A stretch of 64,000 nucleotides of DNA from Pararhizobium arenae (GTDB taxonomy: Bacteria > Pseudomonadota > Alphaproteobacteria > Rhizobiales > Rhizobiaceae): assembly GCF_001931685.1 (NCBI RefSeq), contig NZ_MOOY01000009.1, forward strand, positions 48,071 through 112,070. Direction: 5' to 3'. Shown here piece by piece: positions 16,959-24,872 of the stretch; position 1 is the stretch's first letter, and each line of letters starts with the position of its first letter. A model generated the notes under the pieces. That model saw only the letters and a program-made list of their open reading frames with translations, was not told the DNA's origin and did not search any database. Position numbers and translations under genes: made by a program.

Positions 16959-17645
16959 ATGTCTACAGTCTTCCCCCCTCCTCAGCCTGTTTTGTTGCCC
17001 GTTGCCGATCGGGAAGACCGTTTTCCGGTCAGGCGCGTTTATTGCGTCGGCCGGAACTACGCCGATCACGCCATCGAAATGGGGCACGATCCCAGCCGCG
17101 AGGCGCCGTTCTTCTTCCAGAAGAACCCGGACAATCTGTTGTTCGGAAACGACAAATTCCCCTACCCGCCTCTTTCGGAAGACGTGCACCATGAAATCGA
17201 GATGGCAATCGCCTTGAAGGCGGGTGGTGCCGATATCGGTTTGGAAGATGCGATGGCCTGCGTTTATGGCTATGCGGTGGCGATCGATTTTACCCGTCGC
17301 GACCGTCAAGCGGAGGCCAAGGCCGCGGGACGCCCCTGGGAAATCGCCAAGGCTTTCGAACACTCCGCACCGATCTCTCCCATTCTGCCGGTCGAGACGG
17401 TCGGTCATCCGTCGTCGGGGCGCATATGGCTCAATGTGAACGGCGTCATCAAGCAGGACGGCAACCTCGATCAGATGATCTGGAAGGTTCCGGAAATCAT
17501 CGCCGAGCTTTCCCGCCTTTTTGTTCTGGCGCCGGGCGATGTCATCCTGACCGGCACGCCCGCCGGTGTCGGCGCAGTCCACCGCGGAGACCGTATCAAT
17601 TGCGGTATCGACGGCATAACGACACTGTCGCTTTCAGTCGTCTGA
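16959..17645 (+). CDS. Fumarylacetoacetate hydrolase (FAH) family protein
   Basis: FAH-family enzymes cleave C-C bonds of diketo acids such as fumarylpyruvate, using a divalent metal. The fold is recognisable: VYCVGRNYADHAIEMGHDP, FFQKNPDNLLFGNDKFPYP, HHEIEMAIAL with the metal ligands Glu-x-Glu, AVAIDFTRRDRQAEAKAAGRPWEIAKAFEHSAP, and the C-terminal LAPGDVILTGTPAGVG. At 228 residues it is the size of fumarylpyruvate hydrolase (NagK-like), and the RPWEIAKAFE segment fits that subgroup, but the substrate is unproven. Met at 16959 gives a family-length protein; Met at 16920 adds 13 residues without support. Confidence 0.85.
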   Translation: MSTVFPPPQPVLLPVADREDRFPVRRVYCVGRNYADHAIEMGHDPSREAPFFFQKNPDNLLFGNDKFPYPPLSEDVHHEIEMAIALKAGGADIGLEDAMACVYGYAVAIDFTRRDRQAEAKAAGRPWEIAKAFEHSAPISPILPVETVGHPSSGRIWLNVNGVIKQDGNLDQMIWKVPEIIAELSRLFVLAPGDVILTGTPAGVGAVHRGDRINCGIDGITTLSLSVV

Positions 17646-17687
17646 TTCGAAACCAGCGCTCGCGTGGGCGGGCGGAAAGGATAAATC

Positions 17688-18221
17688 TTGCCCCTCTACG
17701 CCCTCGGTGACCAACAGCCGGAAATACCCAGCAAAGGACGCTACTGGATAGCACCCGATGCGCATGTCATCGGCAATGTCCGGCTGGGTGAGGATATCGG
17801 CATCTGGTTTGGAGCAGTCCTGAGAGGCGACAACGAACCGATTACGGTTGGAGCGTGCAGCAACATCCAGGAAGGTGCGGTCGTGCATGTGGACCCGGGC
17901 TTTCCCGTGACCATCGGGACAGGCTGCACAATCGGCCACCGGGCGATCGTGCACGGATGCACCATCGGCGACAACAGCCTGATCGGCATGGGCGCAACTG
18001 TTTTGAACGGTGCGGTCATCGGCAATAACTGCCTCGTCGGCGCCAACGCGCTCGTGACGGAAGGCAAGGTTTTCCCCGATAACTCACTAATCGTAGGAGC
18101 ACCCGCGAAAGCCATCCGTATACTCGACGATGACGCTGTCGCGGGCTTGCGGAAATCGGCTGCCAATTACATCCGCAACTGGCAACGCTTTTCAACAAGC
18201 CTTCAGAGGCTCGACGGGTGA
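17688..18221 (+). CDS. Gamma-carbonic anhydrase family protein
   Basis: This 177-residue protein is a left-handed beta-helix with hexapeptide repeats (IGNVRLGEDIGIWFGAVLRGD, VTIGTGCTIGHRAIVHGCTIGDNSLIGMGATVLNGAVIGNNCLVGANALV). Metal-binding histidines of the gamma-CA/Paa-Y type are in VVHVD, IGHRAIVHG. Such trimers hydrate CO2 or are inactive acyltransferase relatives; activity cannot be judged from sequence. The start codon is TTG at 17688, preceded by GGAAAGG; no ATG is available at a family-compatible position. Its stop is four bases upstream of the next gene, implying coupling. Confidence 0.88.
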   Translation: MPLYALGDQQPEIPSKGRYWIAPDAHVIGNVRLGEDIGIWFGAVLRGDNEPITVGACSNIQEGAVVHVDPGFPVTIGTGCTIGHRAIVHGCTIGDNSLIGMGATVLNGAVIGNNCLVGANALVTEGKVFPDNSLIVGAPAKAIRILDDDAVAGLRKSAANYIRNWQRFSTSLQRLDG

Positions 18222-18225
18222 ACTT

Positions 18226-18978
18226 GTGGCTGAACTTCTGACAGCGGCGGTTGTTTTCATCCTCCTCGGGGGCATTGCGATCATTTCCTTGAGATTTTCG
18301 CCACGCCTCGCCAGTCAGCACCGCAGCGACGAGACGACAAATGTCGTCCGGCTGGTGGCGAACATATTCGTGGTGATGACCTCACTCGTTTTCGGACTAC
18401 TGATAAACTCCGCAAAGAACACGTACGAGAATATCGACGGCAACGTGCACTCCTACGCGACAAGCCTCATCCTGCTTGACCGCAGCCTGCGGGACATGGG
18501 GTATTCCGCACAGAGCGCCCGAGATCATCTCGCCACCTATGTGAGCGAAGCGATTCTTCACCCGGCACGAGCGCAAACCAATCAATCCGGCACAAGTGCA
18601 GAATCAGCTTTGCGCAGCCTCGGCGTTGCAATAGCGGCAATCACGCCGTCCAATACCTATCAGGATACGATCCTGATCGATCTGCGCCGCCAATATAACA
18701 GCATTGTCGAACAGCGCTGGAAGATCATCGAACAATCCGAGGGGGTCATCCCCAAGCCTCTGATTGGAATGCTGGTTGCCTGGCTGACGCTGATTTTTGC
18801 AAGCTTCGGCTACCGGGCGCCACACAATGGGCTGGTCATAACCGTGCTGATCATATCAGCCTTCCTGATGTCCATGTCGCTTTACCTGGTTCTGGACATG
18901 GATATCCCGTTCGCGGGCGTCATCCAGATTTCGGACGCGCCCCTGCATCGCGTTCTGCAGGAGCTGAAAAGCGACTGA
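18226..18978 (+). CDS. Bestrophin-like (DUF4239) membrane protein
   Basis: The 250-residue product has N-terminal hydrophobic segments (LLTAAVVFILLGGIAIISL; VVRLVANIFVVMTSLVFGLL), a central soluble helical part, and two C-terminal helices (IGMLVAWLTLIFASFGY, GLVITVLIISAFLMSMSLYLVL). This 2+2 arrangement and the LDMDIPFAGVIQIS end fit DUF4239, described as bestrophin-like. True bestrophins conduct chloride and bicarbonate. A GTG start at 18226 is chosen, four bases after the carbonic anhydrase stop; the longer frame would overlap that gene by about 90 bp. Confidence 0.78.
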   Translation: MAELLTAAVVFILLGGIAIISLRFSPRLASQHRSDETTNVVRLVANIFVVMTSLVFGLLINSAKNTYENIDGNVHSYATSLILLDRSLRDMGYSAQSARDHLATYVSEAILHPARAQTNQSGTSAESALRSLGVAIAAITPSNTYQDTILIDLRRQYNSIVEQRWKIIEQSEGVIPKPLIGMLVAWLTLIFASFGYRAPHNGLVITVLIISAFLMSMSLYLVLDMDIPFAGVIQISDAPLHRVLQELKSD

Positions 18979-19050
18979 TAACGATCACGGCGATGAGACG
19001 GCAGATTGCTGGTATCTTTCCACGGTACGCAGAGTGACCGATTGCCGACG

Positions 19051-19452
19051 TCAGGCCGCGGCACAGGTCTGGCAGTGGCCCCTGATCTCGATGGTGGTCT
19101 TCTCCGTCTTGAACTTCTGCTGGGTCGCAAGAAAGGAGAGCCGCTCCTCGATAACCGAATCGCACAGCTCGGTAACGTTGCCGCAATCCTCGCAGATGGT
19201 GAAGGCGGTAACGCCGTGCTCATGGGCGTGATCGTGACGGTGGGCGCAGGCGACAAAGGCGTTGATGCTTTCCAGCCGGTGGACAAGGCCAAACTCCAGC
19301 AGCTTTTCCAGCGCGCGATACACCTGAAGCGGTGCGCGAAAACCATGATCGCGCAGTTTGTCGAGGATGGTGTAGGCGCTGAGCGGCGCATCCGCGTGGC
19401 TCAGCGCATCAAGGACAAGGTTCTGGTTGCGGGTCAATTGATGATCAGCCAT
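19051..19452 (-). CDS. zur: Zinc uptake regulator Zur (Fur family)
   Basis: Zur represses zinc import genes when bound to zinc. The 133-residue protein has the Fur-type winged helix (LDALSHADAPLSAYTILDKL to FRAPLQVYRALEKL, about residues 14-52). A His-rich metal site follows, HRHDHAHEHG (71-80), and two structural CxxC pairs, CEDC (87-90) and CQTC (127-130). Its ATG shares one base with the znuB stop (TGATG), so it is the last gene of znuC-znuB-zur and is probably autoregulated through the Zur boxes upstream of znuC. Confidence 0.92.
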   Translation of the reverse strand: MADHQLTRNQNLVLDALSHADAPLSAYTILDKLRDHGFRAPLQVYRALEKLLEFGLVHRLESINAFVACAHRHDHAHEHGVTAFTICEDCGNVTELCDSVIEERLSFLATQQKFKTEKTTIEIRGHCQTCAAA

Positions 19453-20285
19453 CAGTGATGTCCTCCATGGATGGAATGAATGGCCGTTTCCGACGACCGG
19501 CCCGGCCAGAATGGCAGAAGACTGACAACGAAAAGGCAAAGGGCGGCAACGACGATAGACGGCCCGGAGGGCGTGTCGAAATGCAGTGAGCCGAAGAGCC
19601 CGCCAGTGACAGCCAGCGCGCCGATGACGGAGGCCATAACGGCCATGATTTCCGGGGATGAGGAGAAGCGCCGCGCCGTGGCCGCCGGAATGATCAGCAA
19701 CGAGGTGATCAGCAGGATCCCGACGATCTTCATGGCAATGGCAATCACCAGGGCCATCAGCAGCATGAAATAGAGTTTCGTTCGCTCGGGCTGCAAGCCT
19801 TCGGCTTCGGCCAACTCGGCGTTGACGGTCGACGCCAGCAGTGGCCGCCAGAGATAGACCATCGCAAACAGCACGAGGATGCCGCCGCCCCACACGAGAT
19901 CGATATCTGCCTCAGACACCGCCAGAATATCCCCGAACAGAAAGCCGACGAGATCAATGCGCACCCAGGTCATGAAGGCGACCATGACAAGGCCGATCGA
20001 CAGGGCCGAGTGCGAGAGAATGCCGAGCAGCGCGTCCGTCGAAAGAGCGCCACGCCGTTGCAACAAAAGAAGCAGCAGCGAGACGGCGGCTGCGACGATG
20101 AAGACGGCGAGCATCAGGTTCAAATCGAACAGCAGCGATAGCGCGACCCCGAGCAGCGCCGAATGGGCCATCGTATCGCCGAAATAGGCCATGCGCCGCC
20201 AGATCACGAAGCAGCCGAGCGGACCGACCGTGATGGCGAGACCGATGCCCGCGACCAAGGCGCGGGTGAAGAAATCGTCAAACAT
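19452..20285 (-). CDS. znuB: Zinc ABC transporter permease ZnuB
   Basis: ZnuB forms the inner-membrane channel of the high-affinity zinc importer. The 277-residue protein has about eight hydrophobic helices typical of the ABC-3 family, with GDTMAHSALLGVALS and the coupling-like LLITSLLIIPAATARRFS region. The start at 20285 (MFDDFFTRALVAG) is family-consistent; the longer frame to 20375 lies inside znuC. It overlaps znuC by eight bases and zur by one, a tight operon. The C-terminus ends in a short His-containing tail (IHSIHGGHH). Confidence 0.93.
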   Translation of the reverse strand: MFDDFFTRALVAGIGLAITVGPLGCFVIWRRMAYFGDTMAHSALLGVALSLLFDLNLMLAVFIVAAAVSLLLLLLQRRGALSTDALLGILSHSALSIGLVMVAFMTWVRIDLVGFLFGDILAVSEADIDLVWGGGILVLFAMVYLWRPLLASTVNAELAEAEGLQPERTKLYFMLLMALVIAIAMKIVGILLITSLLIIPAATARRFSSSPEIMAVMASVIGALAVTGGLFGSLHFDTPSGPSIVVAALCLFVVSLLPFWPGRSSETAIHSIHGGHH

Positions 20286-21189
20286 GGCCGCTTTCCTTGT
20301 TGTCATAGCCATGCAAGCGGCTGTGGTGGCTGCACCCGCAATCGTCAGCATGATCATGCACGTCATCGTGTTCATGATCGTGGTGGTGGCCGTCTTCAGG
20401 ATGGCAATGCTCGGTCACGCTGCCATCGGCGTGCAGCACGCGACCATCCGGCAGGTGGGTGTGATCATGATGGTGACTGTAGACGGCAAGCGTATCGGCG
20501 GCGCGGCCGCCGAAAAGCTTGCGGTATTCAGGACTGCGGCTCACATCCTGCGGCGTGCCACGGCAGCAGACGTGACCGTTGAGGCAGACGACCGTATCGG
20601 TCTCGGCCATGACGACATGGAGATCATGGGAAATCAACAGGATACCGCACCCCGTGCGATTGCGGATCTGGCGGATGAGATCGTAAAGCGCAATCTCGCC
20701 GGAGAAATCCACGCCCTGCACCGGCTCGTCGAGAACGAGAAGATCGGGTTTGCGGGCAATGGCGCGGGCAAGAAGCGCGCGCTGGAACTCGCCGCCGGAC
20801 AGATGCTGAACCTCGGAGCGGGCCAGATGGGCAACACCGGTGGAATGCAGTGCGGTATCGATGTCCGTACGGCTGAGCGGGCCGGTCAGCGTCATCAGGC
20901 GCTCTACGGTGAGCGGCAGGGTCCAATCGATCGAGAGCTTTTGCGGCACATAACCGACACGCAGGCCCGCAAGGCGCGAGACATGGCCTTCATCCGGCTT
21001 CAAAACGCCGATGGCGGCTTTTGCGGTCGTCGATTTGCCCGATCCGTTGGGACCGATGAGCGTGACGATCTCGCCGCGTGCGATAGAGAAATCAACCCCG
21101 CGCACGAGCCAGCGGCCATTGCGGCGCACGCCAGCATTGGCAAGCGTCACCAGCGGAGCGGCATCCTGGGGCGGGCGGATATTCAGCAT
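20278..21189 (-). CDS. znuC: Zinc ABC transporter ATPase ZnuC with His-rich tail
   Basis: ZnuC drives zinc import by ATP hydrolysis. Walker A GPNGSGKST is at residues 46-54, signature LSGGE at 130-134, Walker B LLVLDEP at 150-156 and switch His in SHDLH near 188. At 303 residues it exceeds the core family by a C-terminal extension (about 238-290) densely packed with His and Asp (SHHHDHTH, HCHPEDGHHHDHEHDD, HDHADDCGCSHH). Such a tail probably buffers or senses zinc at the cytoplasmic face. Met at 21189 was preferred over 21231, which lies in the operator region. Confidence 0.93.
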   Translation of the reverse strand: MLNIRPPQDAAPLVTLANAGVRRNGRWLVRGVDFSIARGEIVTLIGPNGSGKSTTAKAAIGVLKPDEGHVSRLAGLRVGYVPQKLSIDWTLPLTVERLMTLTGPLSRTDIDTALHSTGVAHLARSEVQHLSGGEFQRALLARAIARKPDLLVLDEPVQGVDFSGEIALYDLIRQIRNRTGCGILLISHDLHVVMAETDTVVCLNGHVCCRGTPQDVSRSPEYRKLFGGRAADTLAVYSHHHDHTHLPDGRVLHADGSVTEHCHPEDGHHHDHEHDDVHDHADDCGCSHHSRLHGYDNKESGHV

Positions 21190-21230
21190 GAAAAAATTCC
21201 GAAGTTTGTGTTGCCAGCCGCTATGCCACA

Positions 21231-21270
21231 CGTTATAGCATAACGCAATTGATGTAATAACATTACGTCA
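21231..21270. promoter_or_regulatory. Two Zur-box-like palindromes between znuC and znuA
   Basis: Box 1 at 21231-21245 is CGTTATAGCATAACG, box 2 at 21250-21270 is TGATGTAATAACATTACGTC plus A. Both share the layout GTnAT-NNN-ATnAC, with centres 21 bp apart, about two helical turns. They sit in the 104-bp divergent promoter of znuA and znuCB-zur next to a zur gene, so repression of both sides by Zur is the natural reading. The match to known alphaproteobacterial Zur boxes is from memory. Confidence 0.8.
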
Positions 21271-21293
21271 AGATACAAGTCAGGAGCCCCCCA

Positions 21294-22352
21294 ATGTTCG
21301 CCAAAGCCTCCCTCCCCCTCCGTTCCATCCCTCACCGTCCCACCCGCGCGCTTATGGCAGCCGGCCTTCTCGGCACCGCGATGTTTTTCGGGGCCGGTGC
21401 CGCCCATGCCGAGGCGCCGAAGGTGGTGGTGTCGATCAAGCCGATCCACTCGCTGGTCGCATCGATCATGCAAGGCGTTGGTGAACCGTCGCTCATTGTC
21501 GAAGGTGCGGCTTCCCCCCACACCTACAGCATGAAGCCTTCGAATGCCGCGGCGCTCCAGGATGCCGATATCGTCTTCTTCGTCGGGCATGGGCTGGAAG
21601 CGTTCCTTGAGAAGCCGCTCGAATCGCTTGGCGGCGATGCCAAGATTGTCGAACTCGATGACGCGCCCGGCCTGACCAAGCTGAAGTTCCGCGAGGGAGG
21701 CGCCTTTGAAGCCCATGATCATGGACACGAGGGCGAGGAAGGCCATCCACACGGCGCTGACCATGGCGGCGATCACCAAGACGGCGAAGCCGGTGCAGAT
21801 CATGCCGAAGCCCATCATCACGACGAGGGCGAATTCGACATGCACCTCTGGCTCGACCCGATGAACGCAAAGGCGATGGCCAAGGAAATCGAGGCAACGC
21901 TGGAAAAGGCCGATCCCGCCAATGTGGCGCGGTATCGCAGCAATCTCGAAGCACTCAATGCCCGTATCGACGCACTCGACACAAGCCTTGCCGCCAAGGT
22001 CGAACCGATCAAGGACAAGCCCTTCGTCGTCTTCCATGACGCCTACCAGTATTTCGAACACCGCTATGGCGTGAAGGTCGCAGGGTCGATCACCGTGAGC
22101 CCGGAAACCCTGCCGGGTGCGGAGCGGCTGTCGCAGATTCACGAAAAGATCAAATCGCTGGGTGCGACCTGCGTTTTCAGCGAGCCGCAGTTCGAGCCCA
22201 AGCTTGTAAACGTCGTGCTTGAGGGAACGCCGGCGAAATCTGGTGTGCTCGATCCGGAAGCCGGCACGCTCGAGGCCGGACCGGACCTGTATTTCCAGCT
22301 GATGGAAAATATCGGGACATCGCTCAACGATTGCCTTGGCACGGCGGGCTGA
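21294..22352 (+). CDS. znuA: Zinc ABC transporter substrate-binding protein ZnuA
   Basis: ZnuA captures zinc in the periplasm for ZnuBC. The N-terminus has a signal peptide ending GAGAAHAEAPKVVVS. The mature protein shows the cluster A-I pattern: KPIHSLVASIMQGVGEPSLIV, GAASPHTYSMKPSNA with the first His ligand, HLWLDPMNAKAMAKEI and FHDAYQYFEHRYGV with further His ligands. A large His/Asp/Glu-rich loop (about residues 138-182, HDHGHEGEEGHPHGADHGG and onward) is typical of zinc-specific members. It is 352 residues. It is divergently transcribed from znuCB-zur under shared Zur boxes. Confidence 0.95.
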   Translation: MFAKASLPLRSIPHRPTRALMAAGLLGTAMFFGAGAAHAEAPKVVVSIKPIHSLVASIMQGVGEPSLIVEGAASPHTYSMKPSNAAALQDADIVFFVGHGLEAFLEKPLESLGGDAKIVELDDAPGLTKLKFREGGAFEAHDHGHEGEEGHPHGADHGGDHQDGEAGADHAEAHHHDEGEFDMHLWLDPMNAKAMAKEIEATLEKADPANVARYRSNLEALNARIDALDTSLAAKVEPIKDKPFVVFHDAYQYFEHRYGVKVAGSITVSPETLPGAERLSQIHEKIKSLGATCVFSEPQFEPKLVNVVLEGTPAKSGVLDPEAGTLEAGPDLYFQLMENIGTSLNDCLGTAG

Positions 22353-22399
22353 GAAAACGGCCCTTGGCTCTGCCTCGCGCAAGCAAGGCAGGGCAGATT

Positions 22400-22443
22400 G
22401 CTCCTGAAAGAGGCGGCCCTGCCGGACGGGCCGCAGCAGGAGC
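22400..22443 (+). promoter_or_regulatory. Hairpin that includes the ribosome binding site of the next gene
   Basis: An outer stem GCTCCTG/CAGGAGC (22400-22406 and 22437-22443) encloses an inner stem GCGGCCC/GGGCCGC (22413-22419 and 22428-22434). The only good ribosome binding site for the following start at 22451, AGGAG, lies within the outer right arm. It could therefore limit translation of the glycosyltransferase gene, or serve as a terminator-like end of the znuA transcript, though a T run is lacking. Confidence 0.5.
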
Positions 22444-22450
22444 ATGAGCC

Positions 22451-24367
22451 ATGACTATCCACGGTTTCGCCGCAGCCACGGCAGCCTATGAGCGCGCCGA
22501 CTACATCGAGGCCCTGACGATCCTGAACGGGTCACTCGGCAACGCACCCGGCCCTGACGTTCTCGCGCTGCTCGGCGCTACCCTCGAAAAACTCGGGCTG
22601 CTTGCGGAAGCGGCCGAAGCCTTCGAGCAGGCCGCTCGCTCCAGCAGCGCGGAGGCCAATCTGTTTCTCAGGAAAGCCGCCGCCCTTCATTTTGCCCTTG
22701 GCAATGACGATGCCGCGCAACTGATCGGGCTGAAGCTGCAGGAAACGTTGCCGGGCGACGTCGAGCTTGCCTATATCCTCGCGCAATCCTGCCTGCGAAG
22801 CGGCGACCCGGCAATTGCCGGGCGCATGGCGCCGGTGCTGGTGACGAGCGACAGGCGCGAGCACATCGAGCTTGCCGCACGACTGCTTGCGGAGGAAGAG
22901 CGCGATCCGATCTTGCTGACGCTGTTTTCGAAGATTGCGGCGCTCGATCCGGACGATCCTTACGCACAGTTCAAATATCTGTCGGTGGCGCGCAACTTCT
23001 GCGACTACGAGGCGATCGAAGCGATCGAGCGGGATTTCTGGCCGCGCGCCATGGCTGCCGGGCCTGCCATGCTCTGTGGGGAAACGGGCTACTCGAACCT
23101 TCTGCACTGCGGCGACGAGCGACTGAACAGGCTTGCGACCAACAACACGGCCACGGCCGGGGCAGACATCGTGACACTCGCCCGCCAGCGGCGCATGCGC
23201 GCCCACGCCTGGGCTGACAAAATCCGGATCGGCTATCTCTCCAACGACCTCTGGGACGACCATGCGACCATGCGGCTGTTCCAGAGCGTGCTGACGGCGC
23301 ATGACAAGGAGCGGTTTGATATCACGCTTTACTGCTATACCCCGGAGCGCTTCGTCGGCTTTGATGGCGGCAATCGCAAGAGCTGGGGCCGGATCGTGCA
23401 CATCGGGCGGATGAGCAATGCCGAGGCGGCCAACGCCATTCGCAGCGACGGCATCGATATTCTTGTCGATCTCAAGGGGCATACCGGTGGTTCGCGCACG
23501 GGCATTCTCAACCGCATGGTAGCGCCGGTGCAGGTGGCATGGCTCGGTTTCCCCGGAAGCACGGTCGATGTCGATTGCGACTATGTGATCGGCGACCGGA
23601 TCGTTCTGCCGAACAGTTCCAAGCCGTATTATTACGAGAAATTCTGCCGGATGCCGGAGAGCTATCAGCCGAACGATCCCGTTCACCGCGCCTTGCCCCC
23701 GGCGAGGTCTCGCGCCGAACTGGGACTGCCGGAAGACAAGGTCGTCTTCGCTGCATTCAACACCCAGCGCAAGATCACGCCTACCGTGCTCGACTGCTGG
23801 GCGGACATTCTCGTCAAGGCGCCACACAGCGTGCTGTGGGTCATGGTGGACGGCGAACTGGCGCGCGGCAATTTTCTGAAGGCGATGGCAAGCCGCGGGG
23901 TTTCCGCGGAGCGGATCATCTTTGCGCCGAAGACGGATTATACGAGCCATATCGCCCGGCTGCAGGCCGCCGACATCGGGCTCGATACCTTCCCCTACAA
24001 CGGCCATACAACGACATCCGACAAGCTTTGGGCCGGCCTGCCGGTAGTGACGTTCAAGGGCAGCAATTTTGCATCGCGTGTTTCCGAGAGCCTGTTGACG
24101 GCGCTTGGCGTGCCGGAACTGGTCGCGGATGATCGGGATGGCGCTGTGGCGCTTGCGGTGCATCTTGCGGGATCGGCGCAGGAGCGCGATCTCCTGAAGA
24201 AGAAGACAGCGGACAACCGCTTCCGGGCGCCGCTCTTCGATGCCGAACGATTCTGCCGGCATCTGGAAACCGCCTATGAGACCATGGCGGCTCGGGCCCG
24301 GAACAGGTTGCCGCCCGAGCATTTCGATGTGCCCGCCCTGCCGGCGCGCACATCGGCTTTTCGCTGA
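22451..24367 (+). CDS. TPR-containing O-GlcNAc transferase-like protein (SPINDLY/GT41 type)
   Basis: The 638-residue protein combines an N-terminal helical repeat region (about 1-240, TPR-like: AAYERADYIEALTILNGSLG, LAEAAEAFEQAARSSSAEAN) with a GT41 catalytic half starting at IRIGYLSNDLWDDHATMRLF. Catalytic-half hallmarks include ILVDLKGHTGGSRTGILNRM, PVQVAWLGFPGSTVDVDCDY, VFAAFNTQRKITPTVLDCW and the sugar-nucleotide site GLDTFPYNGHTTTSDKLWAG LPVVT. Homologues transfer GlcNAc or fucose to Ser/Thr of proteins; the donor and target here are unknown. It is a lone gene, possibly under translational control by the upstream hairpin. Confidence 0.88.
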   Translation: MTIHGFAAATAAYERADYIEALTILNGSLGNAPGPDVLALLGATLEKLGLLAEAAEAFEQAARSSSAEANLFLRKAAALHFALGNDDAAQLIGLKLQETLPGDVELAYILAQSCLRSGDPAIAGRMAPVLVTSDRREHIELAARLLAEEERDPILLTLFSKIAALDPDDPYAQFKYLSVARNFCDYEAIEAIERDFWPRAMAAGPAMLCGETGYSNLLHCGDERLNRLATNNTATAGADIVTLARQRRMRAHAWADKIRIGYLSNDLWDDHATMRLFQSVLTAHDKERFDITLYCYTPERFVGFDGGNRKSWGRIVHIGRMSNAEAANAIRSDGIDILVDLKGHTGGSRTGILNRMVAPVQVAWLGFPGSTVDVDCDYVIGDRIVLPNSSKPYYYEKFCRMPESYQPNDPVHRALPPARSRAELGLPEDKVVFAAFNTQRKITPTVLDCWADILVKAPHSVLWVMVDGELARGNFLKAMASRGVSAERIIFAPKTDYTSHIARLQAADIGLDTFPYNGHTTTSDKLWAGLPVVTFKGSNFASRVSESLLTALGVPELVADDRDGAVALAVHLAGSAQERDLLKKKTADNRFRAPLFDAERFCRHLETAYETMAARARNRLPPEHFDVPALPARTSAFR

Positions 24368-24369
24368 AA

Positions 24370-24732
24370 TCAGTTCGCGGCAACAATGCCAGCGATGACG
24401 CCGGTGGCGACGCTGATCAGCAGGAAGTCGTTATCGACCCGCACCCACTGCTGGCCGCGCGGCGGCTGACGCAGCTTGTAGCGGCGGTAGTCGCTGACGG
24501 TGTGGGTGCGGCGGCGCTCGGTCTGCGACATGCGATGGCCGCGCGACCAGCGCTTTTTCTTCACCACGACCTTCTTTTCGACGATCTTGGTGTTTCCGTG
24601 TTTGTAGACGTTGCGCTCGACATGCCGCTCCTTGACCTGAGCAACCTCGAACGAGGCCGACTGAGGCTGCGCGAAAGCCGTGGGCGCCACAAGGAAAGAG
24701 CTTGCGACCAGAGCAATGAACAGACGTTTCAT
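24370..24732 (-). CDS. RcnB-family periplasmic protein
   Basis: A 120-residue exported protein with signal peptide MKRLFIALVASSFLVAPTAF followed by a very basic segment (HVERNVYKHGNTKIVEKKVV, KKKRWSRGHRMS). It carries the RcnB-type core YRRYKLRQPPRGQQWVRVDN-DFLLISVATGVI, in which a PP(R)G-WV motif precedes a terminal hydrophobic helix. E. coli RcnB affects nickel/cobalt balance; most homologues are uncharacterised. Met at 24732 gives a proper signal peptide; the extra 15 residues upstream do not. It converges with the glycosyltransferase gene, only two bases apart. Confidence 0.82.
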   Translation of the reverse strand: MKRLFIALVASSFLVAPTAFAQPQSASFEVAQVKERHVERNVYKHGNTKIVEKKVVVKKKRWSRGHRMSQTERRRTHTVSDYRRYKLRQPPRGQQWVRVDNDFLLISVATGVIAGIVAAN

Positions 24733-24872
24733 CGGGGTGTCCTTTCGTGTTTGACACCCCTTAACTAGCGGCCTCATGATGAATGAAAACTGAAGGATAT
24801 CATTACATATTTGTAATGATATCCAATACTTATCAGCATTAACTCATCAAACGATCGAGGATATTGCAGTCT

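Noticed and set aside
22532-24322. 596-residue minus-strand frame opposite the glycosyltransferase
   Set aside because: No domain and unnatural composition; the GT41 gene on the plus strand has complete motifs.
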